Shown here: positions 1 through 5,040 of the stretch, piece by piece
Layout of the letters: each line of letters opens with the position of its first letter
How positions within the stretch are numbered: position 1 is the stretch's first letter
Assembly: GCA_945906975.1 (NCBI GenBank)
Contig: CAMDRY010000261.1
Span: 1-5,040, forward strand
Direction of reading: 5' to 3'
From: Bordetella parapertussis
GTDB taxonomy: Bacteria > Pseudomonadota > Gammaproteobacteria > Burkholderiales > SG8-39
Length of the DNA stretch: 5,040 nt
Notes under the pieces: generated by a model
Database searches by the model: none
Seen by the model: only the letters and a program-made list of their open reading frames with translations
Told to the model about the DNA's origin: nothing
Made by a program: the position numbers and the translations under genes

Positions 1-1341
1 GTCAAGGATTGCTATGCGGTGCTCGGGGTGGTGCACAACCTATGGACGCCCATTCCACGCGAGTTCGATGATTACATTTCACGACCCAAGGCCAACGACT
101 ACCGTTCGCTGCACACCGCCGTGACCGGTCCGGACGGGCGCGGCCTGGAGGTGCAAATCCGCACGCATGAGATGCACCGTCATGCCGAGCTCGGGGTTGC
201 GGCGCACTGGAAATACAAGGAGGGCGCGCATGCGGATGGCGCGAAAACGCAGGCATTCGAGCAAAAAATTGGCTGGTTGCGCCAGGTGCTGGCCTGGCGC
301 GATGACATTGTCGACGCCTCCGATTGGGTGGCGCAGTCGAAGCAGGCTGCGCTCGATGACACCGTTTATGTTTTGACGCCGCAAGGTCGCGTGATCGACC
401 TGCCGGCCGGGTCGACGCCGGTGGATTTTGCCTATTCGCTGCACACCGATATCGGCCACCGCTGTCGCGGCGCGCGTGTGGACGGCCAGATGGTGCCGCT
501 CGATACGCGGCTGGCCAACGGACAGCGCGTGGAGATCATCAGCGCCAAGGGCGGCGGGCCGAGCCGCGACTGGCTCAACCCGGCACTCGGACTGGTGGGC
601 AGTTCGCGTGCCCGCCACAAGGTGCGCCAGTGGTTCAACAGCCAGGCGCTGGAGGAGACCATCGCCAACGGTCGCAGCGCGGTTGAACGGGAAATGCAGC
701 GCGAGGGCAGGACCGGCGTCAACCTGGACGAACTGGCCGGGCGCTTTGACTTCGCCCGTGCGGAGGATTTGTTCGCGGCGGTGGGACGTGACGAGATCGG
801 CCCGCGTGCGCTGCAGACGGCCTTGCGCGGGGACGCCGCGGTAGCCGATACGAGCGCATTGGAGCAGGTGAAGACCCACCGCAGCCGGGCCGATGATCCG
901 GGCAGCGGCATCCTTGTTGTGGGTGTCGATCGCCTGATGACGCAGTTGGCGCGGTGCTGCAAGCCGGCGCCGCCAGATGAGATCGTCGGTTTTGTCACGC
1001 GCGGTCGCGGCATTTCGATCCACCGCGCCAGTTGCCCGAGCGCCGCGCGGCTGCGTGCGCGCCAGCCCGAGCGCATCATTGCCGCGGATTGGGGCAAGCA
1101 GTCTTCCAGCGTGTTCCCGGTCGATGTGGTGGTGCAGGCGGAGGATCGTCATGGCCTGTTGCGCGACGTTTCAGAAATGCTGTCGCGTGAAAAAATCAAC
1201 GTCACCGCGGCCAACACGCAAAGCCGGCAAAGTCTCGCGACCATGCACTTCACGCTTGATATCGCCGATGTCGCGCAGTTGCAGCGGGTGCTGGCGAAGG
1301 TTCGTGAGGTGGCCGGCGTGCAAAGCGCGGCGCGCCGCTAA
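1..1341 (+). CDS. relA: RelA, ppGpp synthetase (GTP pyrophosphokinase), 3' part; 5' end outside window
   Basis: Makes (p)ppGpp from ATP and GTP/GDP when uncharged tRNA sits on a starved ribosome (family knowledge). The frame is open from base 1, with 446 codons before TAA. E. coli RelA has 744 residues, so about 300 N-terminal residues, including the pseudo-hydrolase domain, are missing. Seen in order (fragment numbering): the end of the synthetase domain, with EFDDYISRPKANDYRSLHT (21-39) and EVQIRT (50-55) followed by HAELGVAAHWKYKEG; a TGS domain at about 120-185, with DLPAGSTPVDFAY and the conserved His148; a helical region; a Cys-Cys zinc-finger-like motif with C319, C320, H341 and C345 (LARCCKPAPPDEIVGF, GRGISIHRASC); and an ACT domain from about 371 to the end (EDRHGLLRDVSEML). 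RelA fits better than SpoT because the synthetase end and the C-terminal half follow E. coli RelA almost segment by segment. The RelA/SpoT-distinguishing hydrolase residues are not visible, so the paralogue call is likely but not final. Confidence 0.93.
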   Translation, partial: VKDCYAVLGVVHNLWTPIPREFDDYISRPKANDYRSLHTAVTGPDGRGLEVQIRTHEMHRHAELGVAAHWKYKEGAHADGAKTQAFEQKIGWLRQVLAWRDDIVDASDWVAQSKQAALDDTVYVLTPQGRVIDLPAGSTPVDFAYSLHTDIGHRCRGARVDGQMVPLDTRLANGQRVEIISAKGGGPSRDWLNPALGLVGSSRARHKVRQWFNSQALEETIANGRSAVEREMQREGRTGVNLDELAGRFDFARAEDLFAAVGRDEIGPRALQTALRGDAAVADTSALEQVKTHRSRADDPGSGILVVGVDRLMTQLARCCKPAPPDEIVGFVTRGRGISIHRASCPSAARLRARQPERIIAADWGKQSSSVFPVDVVVQAEDRHGLLRDVSEMLSREKINVTAANTQSRQSLATMHFTLDIADVAQLQRVLAKVREVAGVQSAARR

Positions 1342-1343
1342 GG

Positions 1344-1370
1344 CCCGCTGCGGTCCTGCGGCGCGGCGGG
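1344..1370 (+). terminator. GC-rich hairpin just after relA stop, possible terminator
   Basis: CCCGCTGCG (1344-1352) pairs with CGCGGCGGG (1362-1370), giving nine pairs with one G-U and a 9-nt loop, starting 2 nt after the relA TAA. No T-run follows (GCGGATGTTCTAT), so it is not a classic intrinsic terminator. It could slow polymerase or protect the relA mRNA 3' end. It also covers the place where a -35 box for the downstream TATAAT would lie. In GC-rich DNA such a stem can arise by chance. Confidence 0.35.
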
Positions 1371-1380
1371 GCGGATGTTC

Positions 1381-1386
1381 TATAAT
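1381..1386 (+). promoter_or_regulatory. Probable -10 element (TATAAT) of the maeB promoter
   Basis: A perfect TATAAT stands out in an otherwise very GC-rich stretch, placed after the relA stop and 216 bases before the maeB ATG. The -35 position at 16-18 bp spacing (around 1357-1364) reads TGCGGCGC, with no resemblance to TTGACA, and no extended -10 TGn precedes it (the bases just before are TTC). If it is a promoter it probably needs an activator or relies on a strong -10. Transcription would start near 1392 and give a leader of about 210 nt. Confidence 0.5.
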
Positions 1387-1401
1387 CGCGGTTGAAAGAA
1401 A

Positions 1402-1411
1402 ACACCGGTGT
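1402..1411. promoter_or_regulatory. Perfect 10-base palindrome ACACCGGTGT, possible operator
   Basis: ACACCGGTGT is fully self-complementary and sits 15 bases after the TATAAT, in the first transcribed bases if that promoter is real. This is a typical place for a dimeric repressor to block transcription. No regulator family is recognisable from these ten bases, and a palindrome of this length can occur by chance. Confidence 0.2.
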
Positions 1412-1430
1412 ATTCTTGCCCTGGCATGGC

Positions 1431-1465
1431 GCGCGGGCATGCAGAGCGTCCCGTTGCGAGTTTTT
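1431..1465 (+). terminator. Terminator-like hairpin in the maeB leader, possible attenuator
   Basis: Bases 1431-1437 (GCGCGGG) can pair with 1450-1457 (CCCGTTGC). This gives seven pairs with one G-U and one bulged T around a 12-nt loop, followed by GAG and then TTTTT (1461-1465). It lies between the putative promoter and maeB. A competing stem, TGCCC (1417-1421) with GGGCA (1435-1439), uses the same GGG and would prevent the hairpin, which is the geometry of an attenuator. The stem is imperfect and the run of T is short, so chance formation is a serious alternative. Confidence 0.22.
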
Positions 1466-1514
1466 CATCAGTACCAAAGAGCCAGTCGTAATCGTTGCAG
1501 CACAGTCTTCAAAA

Positions 1515-1594
1515 AAACCCGGAACTCCGGAACTCCGGAACACTGGAACACTGGAACATCAGAACATCAGAACACCGGAATATCAGAACGCGAG
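1515..1594 (+). repeat. Tandem array of ten degenerate 8-base repeats upstream of maeB
   Basis: An uninterrupted period of 8 bases runs for 80 bases. Units in order: AAACCCGG, AACTCCGG, AACTCCGG, AACACTGG, AACACTGG, AACATCAG, AACATCAG, AACACCGG, AATATCAG, AACGCGAG. The consensus is roughly AACAYCRG, with AA at the start and G at the end of every unit. Variants occur as adjacent identical pairs (units 2-3, 4-5, 6-7), which suggests growth by local duplication followed by drift. The array starts within an A7 run and ends eight bases before the maeB ATG, so the last unit supplies part of the Shine-Dalgarno sequence. As RNA it would be A/C-rich and mostly unstructured. Confidence 0.9.
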
Positions 1595-1596
1595 AG
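1592..1596 (+). promoter_or_regulatory. Ribosome-binding site of maeB (GAGAG)
   Basis: GAGAG lies five bases before the ATG at 1602 and is a moderate Shine-Dalgarno match. Its first three bases belong to the last octamer of the upstream repeat, so gain or loss of a repeat unit would keep the site but change the leader before it. It supports the ATG at 1602 over the in-frame TTG at 1392. Confidence 0.5.
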
Positions 1597-1601
1597 CCAA
1601 C

Positions 1602-3899
1602 ATGGAAGACAGCCTGAAAAAGGCCGCGCTGGAGTATCACCGACTGCCGCGCCCCGGAAAAATTTCAATTGCGCCGACCAAGCAGCTGGTCAACCAGCGC
1701 GATCTGGCGCTCGCCTACACGCCCGGCGTGGCCGAGGCCTGTCTCGAGATCGTGCGCGACCCGGCAGAGGCCCGCAACCTGACCTCGCGTGGCAACCTCG
1801 TTGGTGTCATCACCAATGGCACCGCTGTGCTGGGCCTGGGGGCGATCGGGCCGCTTGCCTCCAAGCCGGTGATGGAGGGCAAGGCCGTGCTGTTCAAGAA
1901 ATTCGCCGGCATCGACGTGTTCGATATCGAGATCGAAGAGCGCGACCCTGACAAGCTTGTCGACATCATCGCGGCGCTTGAGCCGACTTTCGGCGGCATC
2001 AACCTTGAGGATATCAAGGCGCCGGAATGCTTCATCGTCGAGCGCAAGCTGCGCGAGCGCATGAAAATTCCGGTTTTTCACGACGACCAGCATGGCACGG
2101 CGATCATTGTCAGCGCGGCCATCGTCAACGGTCTCAAGGTGGTTGGCAAGGACATCGGCAAGGTGAAGCTGGTGGTTTCCGGCGCCGGCGCGGCGGCGCT
2201 GTCCTGCCTCGACCTGCTGGTCAAGGTCGGCGTGGACATGAAAAATATCATCGTCACCGACATCGTCGGGGTGGTCTATACCGGACGCAAGGAGGAGATG
2301 GATGATAACAAGGCGCGCTATGCCAAGGATATCGAGGGGCGCACACTGGGCGATGTGATCGACGGTGCCGATGTATTTCTCGGACTTTCGGCCGGCAAGG
2401 TGCTCAAGCCCGAGATGGTGAAGAAAATGGCCGACCGGCCGCTGATCCTGGCGCTGGCCAATCCGGAGCCCGAAATCCTGCCGCATCTCGCGCGCGAGGC
2501 CAGGCCTGACGCGGTGATCGCCACCGGGCGTTCGGATTTTCCGAACCAGGTCAACAACGTGCTCTGTTTTCCCTATATTTTTCGCGGCGCGCTGGATGTG
2601 GGCGCGACGACCATCACTCCGGAAATGGAGTTGGCGGCCGTTCACGCCATCGCCGAACTGGCGCAGGCGGAGCAGTCGGACGTGGTCGCCATGGCCTATG
2701 GCGAGCCGAACATCGCCTTCGGTCCGGAGTACCTGATACCGCGGCCTTTTGATCCGCGCCTGATTGTGAAAATCGCGCCGGCGGTGGCGAGGGCGGCCAT
2801 CGCCTCGGGTGTGGCGACGCGGCCGATCGAGGACTGGGATGCCTACGTTGACTCGCTGCAGCAGTTTGTTTACCACTCCGGACTGATCATGAAGCCGGTG
2901 TTTGCCGGCGCCAAGAGCGGGCCGACGCGCCGCATTGTTTATGCCGAGGGCGAGGACGAGCGCGTGCTGCGCGCGGCGCAGGTGATCGTCGATGAAGGTC
3001 TTGCGCGGCCCATCCTGATCGGTCGCCCCAATGTGCTCGACAGCCGTATCGAGAAATTCGGTCTGCGCATCAAGGCGGGCAAGGACTTCGACCTGATCAA
3101 CCTGGAAAGCGATCCGCGCTATCGCGACTACTGGCAGGAATACCACAGGCTGACCGAACGCCGCGGCGTGTCGGAGCAGTACGCGAAAATCGAGATGCGC
3201 CGTCGTGCCACGCTGATCGGCAGCATGATGATCCACCGCGGCGAGGCCGATGGCATGATCTGCGGCACTTTCGGCACGCATGCGCTGCACCTGCATTATG
3301 TCGACCAGGTGATAGGCCGTCGTGCCGGCGTGGATAACTACTACGCCATGAATGTGTTGATGCTGCCGCAGCAGACCGTTTTTATTTGCGATACCTACGT
3401 TAACCTTGATCCGACCGCCGAGCAGATCACCGAGATGACACTGCTCGCCGTGGAGGAAATCCGTCGTTTTGGTATTGTTCCCAAGGCGGCGCTGCTGTCG
3501 CATTCGTCATTCGGCACAGGTGATTCGGCCAGCGCAAAAAAAATGCGCCTGGCGCGGCAACTCATCGCGGAGCGTGATCCGGACCTGGAAATCGAGGGCG
3601 AGATGCATGGGGATGCGGCGCTGTCCGAATCGGTGCGCCTTGCCGCTTTCCCGCATTCGCGCCTCAAGGGACAGGCCAATCTGCTGATCATGCCCACTCT
3701 GGATGCCGCGAATATCGCGTTTAACCTGCTCAAGACTGCGGCCGGTGACGGCATCACCATCGGTCCCATATTGCTCGGTGCCGCCAAGCCGGTGCACATC
3801 ATCACACCGACGGCGACGGTACGGCGTATCGTTAACATGACGGCGCTCACGGTGGTGGATGCGAACGCGCAACGGGGACAGCAGTCGGCGTTGTTGTAG
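1602..3899 (+). CDS. maeB: NADP-dependent malic enzyme (oxaloacetate-decarboxylating) with C-terminal phosphotransacetylase-like domain
   Basis: Oxidatively decarboxylates L-malate to pyruvate and CO2, reducing NADP+, in the cytoplasm. It links the TCA cycle to pyruvate and NADPH supply. The product has 765 residues (E. coli MaeB 759) and aligns from residue 1 ([13 protein letters not shown]), which fixes the start although the frame is open 70 codons further upstream. Malic domain: Tyr39 (proton donor, in LAYTPGV), Lys94 (in MEGKAVLF), and metal ligands Glu136, Asp137 (NLEDIKAPE) and Asp162 (FHDDQHGT), at the same numbers as in E. coli. NADP fold: GAGAAA at 194-199 and [10 protein letters not shown]. 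The PTA-like domain runs from about 430 to 760 ([31 protein letters not shown]). In this family it is not a working phosphotransacetylase but binds acetyl-CoA as an allosteric inhibitor and helps oligomer assembly. The true-Pta catalytic loop is replaced here by [11 protein letters not shown]. Cofactor preference is inferred from the family. Nothing is broken or missing. Confidence 0.96.
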   Translation: MEDSLKKAALEYHRLPRPGKISIAPTKQLVNQRDLALAYTPGVAEACLEIVRDPAEARNLTSRGNLVGVITNGTAVLGLGAIGPLASKPVMEGKAVLFKKFAGIDVFDIEIEERDPDKLVDIIAALEPTFGGINLEDIKAPECFIVERKLRERMKIPVFHDDQHGTAIIVSAAIVNGLKVVGKDIGKVKLVVSGAGAAALSCLDLLVKVGVDMKNIIVTDIVGVVYTGRKEEMDDNKARYAKDIEGRTLGDVIDGADVFLGLSAGKVLKPEMVKKMADRPLILALANPEPEILPHLAREARPDAVIATGRSDFPNQVNNVLCFPYIFRGALDVGATTITPEMELAAVHAIAELAQAEQSDVVAMAYGEPNIAFGPEYLIPRPFDPRLIVKIAPAVARAAIASGVATRPIEDWDAYVDSLQQFVYHSGLIMKPVFAGAKSGPTRRIVYAEGEDERVLRAAQVIVDEGLARPILIGRPNVLDSRIEKFGLRIKAGKDFDLINLESDPRYRDYWQEYHRLTERRGVSEQYAKIEMRRRATLIGSMMIHRGEADGMICGTFGTHALHLHYVDQVIGRRAGVDNYYAMNVLMLPQQTVFICDTYVNLDPTAEQITEMTLLAVEEIRRFGIVPKAALLSHSSFGTGDSASAKKMRLARQLIAERDPDLEIEGEMHGDAALSESVRLAAFPHSRLKGQANLLIMPTLDAANIAFNLLKTAAGDGITIGPILLGAAKPVHIITPTATVRRIVNMTALTVVDANAQRGQQSALL

Positions 3900-3929
3900 G
3901 GCTTGGTTTGCCGGTCATGACAGCAGCAG

Positions 3930-3944
3930 CGGCTCGGTGAGCCG
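3930..3944 (+). terminator. Short perfect hairpin between maeB and the patatin gene
   Basis: CGGCTC (3930-3935) and GAGCCG (3939-3944) form a six-pair stem with a GGT loop, 30 bases after the maeB stop. It is followed by GGGTTAAGG, with no T-run, so any termination would be weak or Rho-assisted. It may mark the end of the maeB transcript or only process a read-through mRNA. The rest of the 92-base gap shows no clear promoter. Confidence 0.3.
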
Positions 3945-3976
3945 GGGTTAAGGTGGCGGGCGCGCGACTTCGGGGG

Positions 3977-3981
3977 GGAGG
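3977..3981 (+). promoter_or_regulatory. Probable ribosome-binding site of the patatin gene (GGAGG)
   Basis: GGAGG follows a run of seven G (3972-3978, overlapping the motif) and lies ten bases before the ATG at 3992, a slightly long but acceptable spacing. AAGG at 3985-3988 is a second, closer candidate with only three bases of spacing. The match favours ATG 3992 over the in-frame GTG at 3953. The frame is closed upstream by TGA at 3938-3940. Confidence 0.45.
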
Positions 3982-3991
3982 CGCAAGGCAG

Positions 3992-5040
3992 ATGGCGAAT
4001 GCAGACGCGACAGCGGGGGCGAATGTCGGGGGCGCGAAGGCCGGACGTATTCGGACTGGGGGTGGTGCGCGCGCCGCCTACCAGGTCGGCGTGTTGAAGG
4101 CGGTGCGCGAACTGTTGCCCGAGCCCGACCGCAACCCCTTTCAGATCATTTGCGGCACGTCTGCCGGTGCGATCAATGCCGCGGCACTCGCGGTGAACGC
4201 CGACAACTTCGACCAGGCCGTGGGCCATCTGCTCGACGTATGGGAGAATTTTCACGTTCATCATGTCTATCGTTCGGATTTTCCCGGCATCGCCGCCAGT
4301 GGCGCGCGCTGGCTGGGGGCGATGTCGCTGCTGTACCGCAACAACCCGATGTCCTTGCTTGACAACGCGCCGCTTGGCGAGATGATCCGGCGCACCCTGG
4401 ATTTTTCACGCATCCAGGAAAACATCGATGCCGGTGCGCTCTATGCAGTGTCGATTACCTGCTCGGGCTACAGTTCCGGCCAGAGCGTGTCCTTTTACCA
4501 AGGGGGACCCGATTGCGTGGCATGGGAGCGCACGCAGCGCATCGGCTGCGCAACGACGCTGCGGGCCGAGCATTTGATGGCATCCTCGGCGCTGCCGTTT
4601 ATTTTTCCGGCGGTGAAAATAAATCGAGAATATTTCGGTGACGGTTCGATGCGCCAGATTGCACCGATCAGCCCGGCGCTGCACCTTGGCGCGGAGCGCG
4701 TGCTGGTTATCGGCACGGGACGGCAGAACGCCCAGGCGGAGCGGCAGCGCTCCAATGTTTATCCATCGCTGGCGCAGATCGCCGGCCATGCGCTCAACAG
4801 TATTTTTCTTGACAGCCTCAATGTCGATATAGAACGCCTGCAACGCATTAACAAGACCATCAGCATGATCCCTGCGGACAGGTTGGCCGCGGGCGCCTCG
4901 CCCTTGCGTCCGGTGAAGGTGATGGTGGTGTCGCCGTCGCGCCAGATCGAACGCATTGCGGCAACCCACGTTCGCGACCTGCCCTGGACCATGCGGTTCT
5001 TGTTGCGCACCGTGGGTGCGATGAACCGCAACGGTTCCAA
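3992..5040 (+). CDS. Patatin-like phospholipase family protein, 5' part; 3' end outside window
   Basis: Predicted serine acyl hydrolase that releases fatty acids from lipids with a Ser-Asp dyad; the substrate is unknown. The frame is open for 349 codons and runs off the window. Seen: oxyanion-hole loop TGGGARAAYQVGVL (22-35); nucleophile elbow CGTSAGAINAA with Ser57 (54-64); a variable region with YRNNPMSLLDNAPLG; MASSALPFIFPAV; and the catalytic Asp217 in FGDGSMRQIAPISPAL. After the patatin core comes VMVVSPSRQIERIA and a Leu/Arg-rich segment, as in a known proteobacterial subfamily recalled to be about 380-400 residues, so perhaps 30-50 residues are missing. The first 15 residues are Ala/Gly-rich and look disordered; no signal peptide or lipobox is seen, so the protein is probably cytoplasmic or peripheral to the inner membrane. 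Oddity: strand 1 before the oxyanion loop reads KAGRIRT, with Arg19 and Arg21 where hydrophobic residues are expected. Distance to maeB is 92 bases, so co-transcription is possible but unproven. Confidence 0.88.
   Translation, partial: MANADATAGANVGGAKAGRIRTGGGARAAYQVGVLKAVRELLPEPDRNPFQIICGTSAGAINAAALAVNADNFDQAVGHLLDVWENFHVHHVYRSDFPGIAASGARWLGAMSLLYRNNPMSLLDNAPLGEMIRRTLDFSRIQENIDAGALYAVSITCSGYSSGQSVSFYQGGPDCVAWERTQRIGCATTLRAEHLMASSALPFIFPAVKINREYFGDGSMRQIAPISPALHLGAERVLVIGTGRQNAQAERQRSNVYPSLAQIAGHALNSIFLDSLNVDIERLQRINKTISMIPADRLAAGASPLRPVKVMVVSPSRQIERIAATHVRDLPWTMRFLLRTVGAMNRNGS

Noticed and set aside
79..1152. A 357-codon open frame on the minus strand inside relA.
   Set aside because: Same shadow effect. 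The + strand matches RelA throughout, and the antisense product shows no family features.
1515..1594. Reading the short direct repeats as a CRISPR array.
   Set aside because: Units are eight bases long with no spacers, and no cas genes are nearby. It is a simple tandem repeat.
1392..1601. A 70-codon N-terminal extension of MaeB starting at TTG 1392, reading through the octamer repeats.
   Set aside because: The MaeB family aligns from the ATG at 1602 with active-site residues at the same numbers as E. coli. The extension includes the low-complexity repeat, and TTG 1392 has no clear Shine-Dalgarno sequence and would coincide with the expected transcription start.
1665..3503. A 612-codon open frame on the minus strand inside maeB.
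   Set aside because: It is a shadow of the maeB codon structure in GC-rich DNA. Its translation is His/Arg/Asp-rich with no recognisable domain, and the + strand gene is unambiguous.
2889..3899. A separate phosphotransacetylase gene (pta) in the second half of maeB.
   Set aside because: The frame is continuous with the malic domain, the fused layout is the normal MaeB architecture, and the loop [11 protein letters not shown] lacks the usual Pta catalytic pattern.
3395..4264. A 289-codon open frame on the minus strand spanning the maeB end, the gap and the patatin start.
   Set aside because: It overlaps two well-supported + strand genes, and its product is low-complexity Arg/Ser/Ala-rich sequence without motifs.
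4605..4636. A small AT-rich patch with rare codons (ATA, CGA, AAA) inside the patatin gene, as a sign of transfer or insertion.
   Set aside because: It lies in a conserved part of the fold just before the catalytic Asp, the frame is intact, and the patch is only about ten codons long.

Overview
The window is GC-rich chromosomal DNA from a proteobacterium. The three proteins match beta/gammaproteobacterial types, and a betaproteobacterium is the best guess. This rests on protein resemblance recalled by eye, not on a search. All genes lie on the + strand: the 3' part of a long-form ppGpp synthetase (relA, 1-1341), a complete malic enzyme fused to a phosphotransacetylase-like domain (maeB, 1602-3899), and the 5' part of a patatin-like phospholipase (3992 to the window end). 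There are no RNA genes, insertion sequences, CRISPR arrays or phage genes.

The relA fragment carries the end of the synthetase domain, then TGS, helical, Cys-Cys zinc-finger-like and ACT regions. It ends 260 bases before maeB. That gap is the most structured non-coding part of the window. In order it holds a GC hairpin just after the relA stop, a perfect TATAAT with no good -35, a 10-base palindrome, a weak terminator-like hairpin with a competing partner stem, and an array of ten degenerate 8-base repeats. The array runs into the maeB ribosome-binding site. The TATAAT and the length of the leader suggest that maeB has its own promoter and a leader of about 200 nt.

MaeB is standard in length and active-site residues. 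It should turn malate into pyruvate and CO2 while reducing NADP+, with acetyl-CoA sensing through the C-terminal domain. A 92-base gap containing a short hairpin separates it from the patatin gene. The patatin gene keeps its Ser/Asp catalytic dyad but has two arginines in what should be its hydrophobic first strand.

RelA (starvation signalling), MaeB (pyruvate/NADPH supply) and a lipid acyl hydrolase do not form a known pathway, and their spacing argues against one tight operon. I found no convincing undescribed system. The points most worth a second look are the octamer array and leader upstream of maeB, and the unusual N-terminus of the patatin protein.
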